Shown here: piece after piece, positions 22,269 to 33,247 of the stretch
Layout of the letters: each line of letters starts with the position of its first letter
Position numbering within the stretch: the stretch's first letter is position 1
Source of the DNA: Lepraria neglecta
Lineage: Eukaryota; Ascomycota; Lecanoromycetes; Lecanorales; Stereocaulaceae
Length of the DNA: 64,000 bases
Assembly: GCA_033220425.1 (NCBI GenBank)
Contig: CM065647.1
Coordinates: 3,410,001-3,474,000, forward strand
Reading direction: 5' to 3'
The notes under the pieces: generated by a model
Told to the model about the DNA's origin: nothing
What the model saw: the letters and a program-made list of their open reading frames with translations, nothing else
Databases searched by the model: none
Translations under genes and position numbers: made by a program

Positions 22269-23030
22269 TCAGATCAACAGTCATCAAGTCCGTATAGAAG
22301 TGTCCTGGTGCAAGAAGTGATTTCGAGAAGGCAAATTGTGGGGAGGCGGCTGAAAAATAAAACACAGGACACTTTAGCGCGAAGCTAGCCGCAATCCGCT
22401 TCGTCCCCCCATTATTTCGTTCCTTGATCCTCCATTGGATGAGAAGCCATTATGGGTCCAGCTCCGGGTGAAGAATCAACGGCCATTGAAGCATACGTTG
22501 GTTGGAACGAGCTGTGATGTGCACCAGAAAAGTGGGGTTCATGGTCTTTGAACTGTACGGCAGGGCATCAAGTTCTATCTACCAAACCACGAGAGTAATC
22601 CGTCCTTGTGCTCGCAGAATCAAGCCCAAGTACCCACCTGAATGCATTAAAGGCAATCGATTGAAGTGTATCCCATAGATAAGTAACAAAACCCCCCCAA
22701 AAGGAGATATAAGCCACCGACGTCGCTGATCCGGTGGTTGGAAATCCCAATAATCATAACTATTCTTATACTCACAATAGAGCTATCAGTATAGATGAGT
22801 GTTTAAAATTCACCGCACCAAGACCGCCAACATACTACGTTCATTCCCACAACGATACCTCAATGCCATCCGTCTACAATTAGTAAGCAGATTAGTTCGT
22901 GGCTTGGCTTCACTGTGACTCACGTCGCATGCTTGTACAAGTGGTCGACTAAAGATACCGCGCTCAATTTGGTAAATATCCTCAGAGGTTTACATTGCTA
23001 CCCATAAATTTTGCGATCACTCATAGAGCA
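22269..23030. other. Intergenic stretch
   Basis: About 0.76 kb between two broken genes. One minus-strand frame of 60 codons near 22568-22750 shows no motif. I see no other structure. Confidence 0.45.
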
Positions 23031-23714
23031 ATGTTTGCCGTCATATTCGAAGTCTATCCCAAAGCCGAGCAATATGACACCTACTTGAGTGTCGCCAAAA
23101 CTCTCCGACCAGAATCAGAGCAAGTTGTCGGATACGTTGAAAACATTCGCTACCGCAGTCTCACATGAGACGGATGGATTCTTTCGCTATCAATTTGGAA
23201 AGACGAAAAGGCTCTGATACGTTGGCGGACGAAGGCCAACCACCACAAAGCTCAAGAAGAAGGCCGCAGGCATCTCTTGACCAACTATCATCTCCGAGTC
23301 GGCCAGATCACGGAAAATACCGGACTCCGCATGGAAAATTCCATGCTGGAGCAGCGCCACGACGAGACAGAAGTTGGCTCAGGCACCACCGTTACTCTGG
23401 TCAACGCCGCTCAACCACCTGAGTTGATCAAGCAATCATCGCCCGAGAAAATTGGCAAACATCTGGGGCTTTCTCTCAACGCACACGATCTGGTCACTTG
23501 GGATGTGTTTGAGGCTGTGCTGACTCCTGGAGATTCCATTCTACTCTGCTCTTGGCGGACTGAAGCAGCTGCCGAGGACTTTGAAAAAGCAACAAAATTG
23601 CCTGAGAGCGCAAGGGTCCGCCGAGTACTCGTCATCCGCGACTATGGCATGTTCGACAGGCGCGAAGCTCCACAGTATTATCCTGATGCAGAGGGAGCTA
23701 AGACCATTCATTAG
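23031..23714 (+). pseudogene. Antibiotic-biosynthesis-monooxygenase (ABM) domain gene with one in-frame stop
   Basis: The frame starts MFAVIFEVYPKAEQYDTYLS and would run 227 codons. ABM proteins are dimeric ferredoxin-like folds that act on quinones, heme or polyketides. The first repeat has VVGYVENIRYRSLT then DGWILSLSIWKDEKALIRWR; the second has TLVNAAQPPELIKQ and WDVFEAVLTPGDSILLCSWR, a tandem two-domain layout. The only defect is a TGA at 23166-23168 where relatives typically have Arg in SLTRDG, one CGA-to-TGA transition. The remaining 182 codons stay open, so inactivation looks recent. The stop context (ACA TGA GAC) does not match the CUA read-through signal. It lies about 150 bp from a decayed Pogo element. 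Confidence 0.8.
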
Positions 23715-23820
23715 CAACCAGCGGCGTGTAGAGGAGGATGACAATACAAAGGAGAAGAGGCACTGGAGGCAGTGTGGTTGTAAAGCATCTTGATTTCGGT
23801 TGTATGCATACAAATTTTGA

Positions 23821-23844
23821 AATTCAGCCCTGTAGGGCTGAATT
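23821..23844. repeat. Perfect short inverted repeat (hairpin)
   Basis: A 10-bp arm AATTCAGCCC, a TGTA loop and the exact complement GGGCTGAATT. It lies between the ABM pseudogene stop and the left end of the Pogo transposon. It could act as a 3' processing hairpin or be a remnant of a small mobile element. Confidence 0.75.
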
Positions 23845-23866
23845 CTGAGGGGGGCTTCTACTCGTA

Positions 23867-23922
23867 TTGACCCCACAACCGGCAGGACCCTACAACCGGC
23901 AGGCGCTAAGCCTAATTAGGCA
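23867..23922 (+). repeat. Left terminal inverted repeat of the Pogo element
   Basis: It begins TTGACCCCACAACC directly after a TA. It contains two adjacent 17-bp units and ends in the near-palindrome CCTAATTAGG. The right copy differs at two positions, both G/A differences. Confidence 0.92.
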
Positions 23923-25900
23923 AACTTCTAAAAAATTAGCAATGTTGTCCACATAAACACCTCCATTCAAGGACATTATATAGCGAACTGACCGAATTAG
24001 GGCTCTACAATATACTCGGAGGCAGCGGACTAGTAGTGAAAGAGGCCCTGATATCCAGAATAGCCATATCTTAGATACATAGTGTGGCACATCCACCCGA
24101 ATTCTTAAATATATGAATGTGCTTACTATATTATATCGCAAATCGAATTCGAAATCAGGCCTGAAAACGCGATTGCAATACCTCCTTCCTATTTGAGTAT
24201 AGCTTCTATTCCAGCAGTCGCCGTGGCTTCCTAATAATCCGACCTCCTTGCGTAGCTACAGGAGTAGGTGATAGCTCTCGCTCAGGGACTGGCTGCTCCG
24301 TCCTCGGTGATGCGTCTGATATATATACTCGGCGAGTCGTGATTACTGTCGCTCGGGGTACTTTTAGTATTACTGTTGGAGGCTCTAGAAGCTCGAATAG
24401 ATAGCGGATGAATCCTAATACAGTAAATGCCTTCTTCTCGTTATCTTTTCGAGCCCTTACTCTTGCTTAACTAATAAGCTTATATATTTTGGCTTCTTCT
24501 TTCTTCTTCGCTTATTGGATCTTATCTAGTGCCTTCTTCTCCTTTGCTTCTTCCTTCTATTAGTTTCTTAAAGTATCCTCCTTCTCTCGCTGTTCTTTAG
24601 CAAGTAACCTCTCTTAGACGACTTCTAAGCTTATAACTCGGGCTTTACTATAAGTGCCTTGCTTATTGCCTTTACGCCTCTGATTTCGTTGACTAGCTCT
24701 TATCAGTTACTTATTAACGCTCTCTTGAGTTTCCGAGAAGGAGGTAGTATAGATAGCGGCTTTCCCTAGCTTCTCTACTCGAGGATCGATGTTTCCGATG
24801 GCTTAAAGGAGGTCTTGTATCTGCTGGATATTGGTAGGCGTTTTGAAGCTGTTGATAGTGACCCCGGCTTTAGATAGTGTAACTAGACGAATACTGATAT
24901 CGATATTGACAGGGAGCTTTCCAATGATTATATTGGGGTCCTAGGGAGATAAGCCAGCTTTCTTCTAAGCGTTTTTGATTATATCCTCCCTGCCTACTAC
25001 TTTCCTCGCTTAGCAATAACATTCGATAAATTCTGCCTTATTTACCGAAACATGGGTAGCGAACCTCGTAACTTCTAATAGCTGCTTTCGATATATATTA
25101 GCCAAAGGTCCGAAGAATAAGATATCTAGAGGTTAGAGTAGATATATAGAGTAGGAAGGAAGGTATAAAAGGATGATATTATAAGCCTTACAGAACTTAA
25201 TAGCTTTATTTGAGATATAAGATTGATGGCCGTCGAATATAAGTATTCTATATTTATCTTTTAAGCCTTCTCGCTTCGTATATTTATAGAAGTACTCCTT
25301 TATCCAAAGTAGGCCTAATTCGTTATCTGTCTAGCCGTTCTTACTATATATAATATAACCCTAGACCTTCTCTTTACTTAGTGCTTCCCAGTAGACTACT
25401 TACTATTACTTTCCTTTAAAGATGATCTAGGGCCGAAGGAGTCTTCCGTCGAGCGAGATAAGCTTAAGGAGAGATACCTATTCCCGATTGCCGCAATAAG
25501 TAATATATAGTTAGATAGCATGTTTTGAGATAACGCATTTGACCTTCTTTAGGACTCCAAGCATGAAGCCTTTCTCGTCTATATTGTATATATCCTGGTC
25601 TTCTATATTGTACTTCTGCTTTATTATAATATAGAGCTCGAACTAATAAGCTATCGTTGCAGGGTCACTGGCGGTATTATTCCTATTCTTATCCATGGGC
25701 GAGAGGAATTTCGTTTTCAGATCGGGATAGCGATACAAGAACTTATCGACCTAATAATATCCTAGATCTCTTATATAGCCTCTTTTCTAAAGTATTTACT
25801 GAGCTATAGAGCGCAATTAAATAAGCCTTGGTAGCTACCCCTATTTGCCGAGTTATATTATCTATCTCACGATAGAAGCTTCTTCTGCTGGCGATAGTAA

Positions 25901-26158
25901 TTACTGTTCCTCGTCGTATTCCTTCTTTGATCTTGCCCCTTTAATCCGATCTTGTAGAGTACTCCGACTGATCCGAAAGCGACTAGCGATCTGGCAAATA
26001 GGTTCGGCTTGTAGGGTGCTAACAACTTTGTGATAAAAGTGCAGAGCTAACAGGATTCTTTGCTCCTTTGGGAGCTCCGGAGGACCTGTCTGGAGGTCTT
26101 CGTCATCGGCTAGATCTGGGAGAGGGTCCAGGGGCTTGTGGAGCGTTAACGTGGCCAT
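25901..26158 (-). pseudogene. Pogo transposase, N-terminal DNA-binding part
   Basis: The frame starts MATLTLHKPLDPLPDLADDE and holds one helix-turn-helix of the psq/CENP-B type: PICQIASRFRISRSTLQDRI, then KGARSKKEYDEEQ before a stop. Family members have about 500 residues with a second CENP-B HTH and a DDE catalytic domain; downstream these are present only as interrupted traces. The surviving segment could still be translated as an isolated DNA-binding peptide, but there is no evidence that it is. Confidence 0.8.
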
Positions 26159-26227
26159 AATGGTGGAGTTAAGTGGGTGATATGGAGCAATTCGAATAGA
26201 ATTGTTTATGGTATTTGTTTACTACTA

Positions 26228-26283
26228 TGCCTAACTAGGCTTAGCGTCTGCCGGTTGTAGGGTCCTGCCGGTTGTGGGGTCAA
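26228..26283 (-). repeat. Right terminal inverted repeat of the Pogo element
   Basis: Reverse complement of the left end over 56 bp with two mismatches. It ends GGGGTCAA directly before TA. Confidence 0.92.
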
Positions 26284-27104
26284 TACTAGTACTTGTAGTG
26301 GCTGGCCGACCTGACCAATTACATAGCTCCACAGTTAGAGTGCGCTGACGGACGCGTTGTTTGATTCTGGAGTTAAAAATTGATCCTAGATCTTAGCGCG
26401 TCGCATCGACTTCGTCCCGGCCCAGGCGATGCGTTATGACAGGATTAGAAAGTCTGATAGCGTGGGATTCTCGTCCCGTTCGAGAGTTGAAGAAGAGGGG
26501 AAACACCATGATGATTCCAAAGGAGCATAAGCGCGAATCGAAGCGGGACCCTAATGAGACAATCTATGGAGCACCCCCCGGAGGACGCGACTCCCATTAC
26601 TTAAAATCGCATCATTTATCTCCATGATTTTGACCCCCTAGAACTCTAAAAGAGCTCTGGAGCGTGTGAATAAGCGCTGCATTTATCCCTTATGCTAACT
26701 TTGGCCTACTCCCCTCCCTCCGCAAGCGGCGGGAGGGCTATATTTGACCTTAACTTCTTGACTGTTCAACCCTAACTCTATCTAACCTCAAGTCTCATGC
26801 AACTGGCTGCTATAAGTAGGAGCAATAATGGAGTGCGCCCTCGCGGGGTGGGCTGCATAATTTCCCACGCCCCCAATCATTCCACGTGACGCTAGGACCA
26901 ATCGGAGTCGACGATGAACCGCCAGTCTTCCTCGACGTGCCTGGGCCTAAATTACGCGAGCACCTTCGAGGCATATTTGGATTTATTATTGCATCGCACT
27001 GGACCATTCAATGCGTGTTTGCGGCGTACGGCGTACTGATAAATAAATAAATCCGACTAAATCCCACTCTCTTCTTTCTTTCAGCCGTGCTTTGTCGTCC
27101 TACA
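26284..27104. other. Intergenic stretch and promoter of the surface-protein gene
   Basis: About 0.8 kb. Short frames (26436-26627 plus, 26810-27007 minus) lack recognisable motifs. The last 100 bp include a GTAC/CGTAC-rich patch (27022-27040) and a TAAA repeat (27040-27053), then pyrimidine-rich sequence before the ATG at 27105. Confidence 0.45.
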
Positions 27105-27941
27105 ATGTCTTTACGCTCACTCTCTTTATGCCTCTTGCTACTGCGTTTCCATCCAATCTTCGGCCCCCACGCCTTGGCCGCATCTGATGCTGCAGGGAAG
27201 ATCAACCTCTACAATGACTACGACTGTAATCAACCCAGCTCCCTCAATCCCACAGTGACCCTGCCGCTGTCCACCTGCCTCGTTACCACCGGCGGCGAGG
27301 GTCTGGTGATCGCCGAGTTCCCCCCGTGCCCTCAGAGTACTGCTACCCTGATATACTATCAGGATACGGCATGCGGAGTCCCAACCAATGATGTGTCTAC
27401 GTCCATTTTTGCACAAAATTGCTTCCAGTTGGCAGCTGGCACTGATCTTTACAACGCCCGCGCGGTCATGTTCTCATGTCAACCTGCTGCAAATAATCCG
27501 CAACCGAGCAGCACAACAACGGCAGTGGTGTCCGCGCTGGCTGCAGTAGCCACAGGATCTACCGAAAGCAACGGAGGCGGAAGCTCGACATCCGCCGCCG
27601 GCTCTACGCCAACAGATACAAGTACTCAGAAAACCAGCACCCCCAGCAGTGGTAGCAATAGCAACGGCGGTACCAGCACCAGCACCAGCACCAGCACTGA
27701 CTCTGGTCTCAACACGGGCGATATCATCGCCTTGGCAGTTGGATTGGGCATTGGCATTCCGACCATAGTGATCATGCTCGCGACGTGGCTTTTCCCCGAC
27801 TTTAGGCATAAGCTCAGAAGCTGGTTATCAGGTGGGCTGAACCAATTGGCTTTCCAGCGCATTGAGCCACACCAGTGGCACTACAATGATACGCAGGAGT
27901 TGTATTCATGGCAGCAGCCTTCCCAACCTTACGGACGTTAG
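27105..27941 (+). CDS. Secreted-ectodomain, single-pass membrane protein (Wsc/sensor-like)
   Basis: The single frame of 278 aa starts at ATG 27105. A signal peptide (SLRSLSLCLLLLRFHP, cleavage probably after HALA) precedes an ectodomain with about seven cysteines (YDCNQPSS, STCLVTTGG, FPPCPQST, DTACGVPT, QNCFQLAA, FSCQPAAN). Next is a Ser/Thr-rich O-glycosylation stalk with STSTSTSTDS (residues about 130-205). One transmembrane helix follows (IIALAVGLGIGIPTIVIMLA), then a short tail with FRHKLRSWLSGG and a tryptophan-rich end. This is the layout of fungal cell-wall sensors. The cysteine pattern is not a full WSC domain, so the ligand is unknown and the name sensor-like is an inference. Confidence 0.78.
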   Translation: MSLRSLSLCLLLLRFHPIFGPHALAASDAAGKINLYNDYDCNQPSSLNPTVTLPLSTCLVTTGGEGLVIAEFPPCPQSTATLIYYQDTACGVPTNDVSTSIFAQNCFQLAAGTDLYNARAVMFSCQPAANNPQPSSTTTAVVSALAAVATGSTESNGGGSSTSAAGSTPTDTSTQKTSTPSSGSNSNGGTSTSTSTSTDSGLNTGDIIALAVGLGIGIPTIVIMLATWLFPDFRHKLRSWLSGGLNQLAFQRIEPHQWHYNDTQELYSWQQPSQPYGR

Positions 27942-28655
27942 TGTTCGGAAGATTTTGACCAGGCACACTACGATTTAATGCAGCTTTGATGATGGGAAAA
28001 TCAAGATTACGAAGCAAGAAGTGACCACAGGGGGTTGGCTGGCGTGTTGCTGGAATGTGCTGGGAACTCTTCGGACGACACCTTTACGCATTATGTAAGA
28101 TCATGGCTCTCGAGGTAATGCTACGTGCCGCAGTCATAATCATCTATCATATAATAATTTTCGCCTCTATGGATATGCATCATCATTGTGCTCTCACAGT
28201 AAAGCGTCCAGAGACATAGCCCAATGTATACCATCCTGTGCTCTCATTGGCGGCTCACCTGTTTCTATTCTCCCTAGACGTTGGAGAATACTAGTTGTCC
28301 ACTCCCCTTAGGACGGGCAGCGTTCCCTCGGCTAAAAGTAGCATAGCAAGACCTCAGATGGTCAACGATGAGGACTGGATATCGTCGGGAACGACCCATG
28401 GATTTAGGTAGAGGCATTGTAAACTGACGTCACTGATTGAAGATGCCAGCTAGTTATTGGGAGATGTGGGATCGGCCGGGGAATTAGAGAAAAACAAACA
28501 GGATGATGAGCACAATCTCGGACCGTTTTCCGCTTTACCTACTGAAGACTCTTTTCAATATGCTCTCTTCACGATATATTCGGTCAATGGTAGGAACGAC
28601 ACAGAACGTATATTTCGGGTTTCAATTGTTCAACTTCAAGCCACTTTCGGGCCTG
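27942..28655. other. Intergenic stretch
   Basis: About 0.7 kb. A plus frame at 28457-28696 (79 codons) overlaps the end of the G-alpha relic and shows no motif. No RNA gene or repeat is seen. Confidence 0.45.
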
Positions 28656-30844
28656 TTATTCTAGCTCTCCGAGGATACTTCGGTAAGATTGATTGAGTAG
28701 CCTAGCGAGGCTAGTTTGATGAGATTGATGGAGTTTTGTAGCGGGGCGAGGTTGGCGGTGTGGATTGCGCTGGAGTGATTGTCTCTTGGCTTCGGGGAAT
28801 CCATACTTCAGCAAGGTCTTACTAGCATTAGTCTCATTATTTTTTCGAGTCTGCAGAGACTCATAGAAGATGTTGTCTAAGACCGGTCTTGTACTATTAG
28901 CATCGTTTAATTGTGTGGTGTGCACGTGAATTGATCTTCCTGAAGCCTCGTCCAGGTTGACGAATTTGTTTTTGAAGAAGGCGATGGCGTTCTGTACATC
29001 GTTCCCAGGACCGGCACAATCCGGCCAGTGTTCACTGAAAGGACTAGTCTTGAGCCTCTCGGCAAAAAGGTCCGTCTTGTTCAGGATGAGGCAAATAGAA
29101 GATTGCTGTAGCTCGGTCATCAACAGCAGCGACCTGAAAAGTGATATGGCCCCTGTAGTCGATTCTAATGATGCAGTGATTACCAAATGTCTCCATTACA
29201 GTACACGAAGGGATAGTGCTTACTAGGGATTTGTTCTCAATCAAATATGAGTCGTATCCGCTTACGGATGCTACAAAGACTATGTAATCGACATTATCGA
29301 AGGGGTGAACAAAATTCTTCGGTTCGAGACGAAATTGAGGGACGCGATAAACGCCATAGCCCACTTGATAATTACCGAGCGGGGTCTCTTCTATTCCAAG
29401 AACACTAAGTCTGGCATCTAGTAAATGGTCGTTATATGGCAGATCAAGCCCCAAGAACAAAGACTCCATATAAAAATCAAGGTAGCTAGAGCTTGTCAGT
29501 TTCGATCTTCCGTCCTAAGGGGAGGATTCAATACACATAGAGGTTTCATGAAGGGCTCTACGTCCATTGCAACGCTTGTATACCCATTGGATGCTTTCGT
29601 CTTTCTATAGTTCATTCATTGCAAATAGCCAATGACTTGGAGCCACCAAATGACCCTCGGCAACGTCATCATGGTCTAGTTATTTTCAGCTTCTCGCTAC
29701 AGTGGGACTGTGGGTTAGTGTGTCTCATGATCAGATGCGGTTTCAGCCATGTGCCATGACCATGGGCCATAGCGAGAGATCCGTGCTTCCTGAGAGTACT
29801 ATTTGTATGAGCATCCCACCAGCAGTTGGCTCTTCAGTCGAGTTCATCTCTTTCAGAGCCATAGCAGTTCTTTCCCGCCCACCCGCACCTTATACATAGC
29901 CTATATATAGCCTATCTACACTCCAGGCCTATGCCGCCTAGGCATGGGAGTTTTCTAGCGCTGGGGCACCTGTTGTGGCCTTTCTAGGCTTGCTAGCCCT
30001 GGCGTTGGACCGCCCAATCATCTATTTACATATCTGCTTGTGCCGGTGTGTATAGCTTCAGGAGTGAGAACACTAATCAACTTCAAGCCCTTGTCGCTTT
30101 AGAACATACGTGCGGCGGCAAGCTTCGAGCCCAGCAACGACTGTTCATAGCTCTGCATTTCATTAGTGCTGACAATGGAACAGTTGCAAAGGTCACTCTT
30201 ACAAGAGATCGCGAATTACGATATTGAATACCTCCCTCATGAAGCTTCTTAATCATGACCTCAAAGTCTGTTCTCATGCTTGATACTATGACTTGATGGC
30301 TTTCGTGGCGCTCGCGGTCTCCAAGCTCACGTGCATATGCAAGGCGCATTTGCTTGAGCAAGGTAGATTTGTCAGCTTCATTAGAACCTGGTGGAGATTT
30401 AGCAAAAGTGAGACGTTGTCTCAGAAAGATGAGAACATGGACAGCAAGTGCCTCGCCAAGCAGTAGAATATTGACAAATAGCCTACCTCTGGCCTTCTGC
30501 GGATCTACAGAGAGTCGACCTAAGCTGCTCTTTGACACAACTTCTAGGTTCATCTTTGCAAAACTCTCAAGCTCTCCGTGCCGGCTTCGCGCATCACCGT
30601 CATCAGAACTGGCAAGTTGTAGGGGGCGTAGTTTGTAGGATTCTACAACCCCTCGCTTTATATTGGCAACGATAAGACTGATGAATTCAAATTTTGGGAT
30701 AGGCTGAGCTTGGGAAAGAAAGTGTTGAATAGAGCTAGCAATATAATTGTATTGATGATGATAGCCAACCATTTCCAGCATCATCGCACAGTGACTGTTG
30801 CACGATGAAGAGCAATTAGCACGAAGGCATTTATAGTGCCTCAT
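28656..30844 (-). pseudogene. Divergent or decayed G-protein alpha subunit-like gene
   Basis: Heterotrimeric G-alpha proteins bind GTP below receptors. Pieces appear in the right order on one strand. An N-terminal extension (30844-30500) is followed by a P-loop region where KSTLLKQMRLAYARELGDRE follows LLLG after an apparent insertion. In 29469-29200, GNYQVGYGVYRVPQFR is followed by NFVHPFDNVDYIVFVASVSG, SGYDSYLIEN. In 29160-28700, SSICLILNKTDLFAERLKTS provides the G4 NKxD motif. The G3 motif DVGGQRSE, which should sit between YRV and NFVHPF, is absent. A GTAAGC donor after ENKSL does not keep phase with the next segment. About 600 bp in the middle (29470-30080) show no helical domain. I read it as a relic of an extra G-alpha paralogue; a truncated regulator is less likely. 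Confidence 0.65.
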
Positions 30845-31639
30845 CCACAGGTTCAGCCTCAGCTTCAGCTTTTCGACGAGGCGGTATTAAGCAATGAGAG
30901 CCGGCAGCAGCTAGACCAAGATCACGACGGACCGCCTGAACCGAGTCATCCACCACTCCTATGGCAAATCTTCTGATGGCTTCTCACGCTCAGTCTCAGC
31001 GCTTTCATTCTTGTGACAATCAAGATCTACCAAAAGGAGGGTAATATTATGTCTGTGCAAAAGCATACGTTCAATACCATTAGCACAGCCTTGATCCCAG
31101 GTTTGGGTCTTAATTTCTTTGTAAGTTATCATCCTCATGCCATCAACGACATGTGTCCAGGCTAATCGATCTATGGCTTTGCAGGAAGCATTCAAATCCG
31201 TAGCTAAAGGCTCGCGATCGAAGATCCTAAAGCAGAAAGGCTACGATTTTCGAGAGAAAGAATTGATATCAAACATCGAGAATCTGACAGACGTGATTAG
31301 GCTTGGATGGGAATCTCGCATGAAACCCTGCACGAAGCCCTTAACGACATTGTTCTGCATCGCCACCTACCTGATCGAGGATATTTGCTTGAGTTTCTGT
31401 CTACTAAGATTGCTCTCACAAGACCTTTCATACTAACATTTTGCTAATGAACGTCCTAGATCATCATCAATCTTGTGAGCTTGTCTTTCCCTTCGCACGC
31501 CGACTTAGCTAAGGTTCATTCATAAGCTTGCCCAAATATTAGTCGCAATGATTAGTCTAACGTACTCCATCGTGGATGGCAAGAGCTGGAATGATAAGTA
31601 CACGAGGCCGGCGTCGCCAATGCATCCAATCTTACATGC
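30845..31639. other. Region upstream of the G-alpha relic, unassigned
   Basis: Two overlapping frames (30959-31195 minus, 78 codons; 31137-31436 plus, 99 codons). The minus frame might be the 5' end of the G-alpha-like gene, but no splice sites link it. The plus frame contains the helical-looking EKELISNIENLTDVIRLGWE and no known domain. Confidence 0.35.
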
Positions 31640-32840
31640 TACTTCGACTTATTCAATTCTGTGGGGGGTTGTGGTAGAGATATAACCAGCCAAGCTCTGG
31701 CCCATGCGTATAGAGAAATGGCTTTCAGTTCTCGTTGCGGTGCCTATAACTATACCTCAGATATCCTGAAGTCCAAATATGACTACGGCTACTACTGCAG
31801 AAGAACCCGTCATCACCAGGAATTTGCATATCGCTTCAACGAGTATAATCCTGAGGATAAGCAGAGAGTCTCCCAGCGATCCACGTGACGAATCATCACA
31901 GCCTCGTCTGGCAAATGCTTCAACTACTCAATGGTCGGCGGGCTTCAAAATGAACCGGATGGAAACCTGTTCTACGAGTACACCAATGGTGCTTTTAGTG
32001 GCAATATCACCATTCCAGGACAAAGTAGAGCTTCTAATGGTACCACGTATGTCTATAGAGGCATCAACACCATACAAGAGGCGGTTACATACGGATGCGG
32101 CTTTCGATGCATATAGGTGTGGGCCCACAAAGCTCGCGGCCATGGCGAGCCATCTACCTTCTACTAGTGTCCCATCATAGTAAGCCTTGTAAGCCAGGCG
32201 CTAAACGATACGTTCGAAATCTCAGATGGCATGGCTCGTCTCGCCGCTGCGTCAATTGCACTGCAAGGTCGCCCTTTATATAACAATACCTGGACACGAT
32301 ACCAACTCTATACCTTCGGGTAAGCGCAACCTGCTCTTGGCTTTAGCATAGGCGAGAATGAGGAGCTGATTCTTTCTTCTAGGTCTGCTTGGGAAGTCCA
32401 CTTTAAGGAACCTGACGAGGTCGGCGTAGACATGGCCGATTTTGCAATTGGGTCCATCTCCACCATGGCGCGCACGAAAGGTCAAATTCAAGTCGATAGC
32501 TTGGTGACCCACCTTGGCAGTCATCTTGAAGTGAAGTGGTATTATGTTATACCATTACCTGCCGGCATTAGTAGCACCAACTTGGCGCTCTTTATGTTGA
32601 ACAACTACGCCACATAGGTGGACTTCAATAAATCCACTGTACGTTAGCTGCGCCTCTTGATAGATGGGCTGGACCCTGAGGGGGCGCTGCTGGAGAGGAA
32701 ATATATGAGTCAATTATCCAAGGCGATGTTGCTTGCGGCGTTCTGTATTATCTACGGAGGTCGGGGTTTTGGGCGAAAACGACGTGATGGGCTAAGGGCG
32801 AGATCGAAGGTCCATTGTCAATCCGGAGGCAATGCTTAAT
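31640..32840 (+). pseudogene. Broken fungal transmembrane-protein gene
   Basis: Successive coding-like pieces match the style of large lineage-expanded ascomycete membrane proteins. They include CGRDITSQALAHAYREMAFS (from 31668), NEPDGNLFYEYTNGAFSGNI (31950), YGCGFRC then FY*CPIIVSLVSQALNDTFE (near 32160), DGMARLAAASIALQGRPLYN, ADFAIGSISTMARTKGQIQV (32432), and GSHLEVKWYYVIPLPAGISS, a typical last transmembrane segment. The tail is DGLDPEGALLERKYMSQL (32665), whose continuation looks better in a second frame. At least three stops or frame changes interrupt it. The first methionines and exon limits cannot be fixed. The family function is unknown to me. Confidence 0.6.
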
Positions 32841-33247
32841 ACCGTCTAATTTTCAACGAAATATGCAATTGTCGACGGGATGATATAAGTCTCTAAGCCG
32901 CAGCACTTTAGGTAGGCAGCACCCTTGTTAGCACCCAGGCAATGCTCGGAGCTAATAATTAAATCGTTTTAAAGATTACAGGTTGATACAGTTAGATCGC
33001 TTCCATATTTCAGGCACCAAAAATGACAAGTGAGAGCACAGCGTAAAACGACGTCGACACCATCTCGAATCGGGCGCCTTCTCAACTGCACACAAAGTGT
33101 CATAATTGGCCACTAGGCCACTAGGGCCCAAAAGCACGGATCAACTGCCCGAAGACACCCTTTTTGGCCATATGTGAAGCCCCGAAGGGCCCTGTTGGCG
33201 CCCATTAGGGGGTCGCCTTGGGCGCAATCATTACATAAAATACCCTT

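Larger units (their letters stand above)
23867..26283 (-). mobile_element. Fot1/Pogo-type DNA transposon, mutated
   Basis: A 2417-bp Tc1/mariner-superfamily element flanked by TA on both sides (23865-23866 and 26284-26285), the expected target duplication. Terminal inverted repeats of 56 bp (23867-23922 and 26228-26283) match at 54 of 56 positions. Each contains two back-to-back copies of ACCCYACAACCGGCAGG (left end: 23870-23886 and 23887-23903), probable transposase binding sites. The transposase lies on the minus strand. Only its first 85 codons are open; the rest is AT-rich with dense TAG and TAA, as after RIP. The nearly identical TIRs beside a ruined interior suggest a moderately recent insertion later hit by directed mutation. 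It cannot make its own transposase. Confidence 0.9.
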
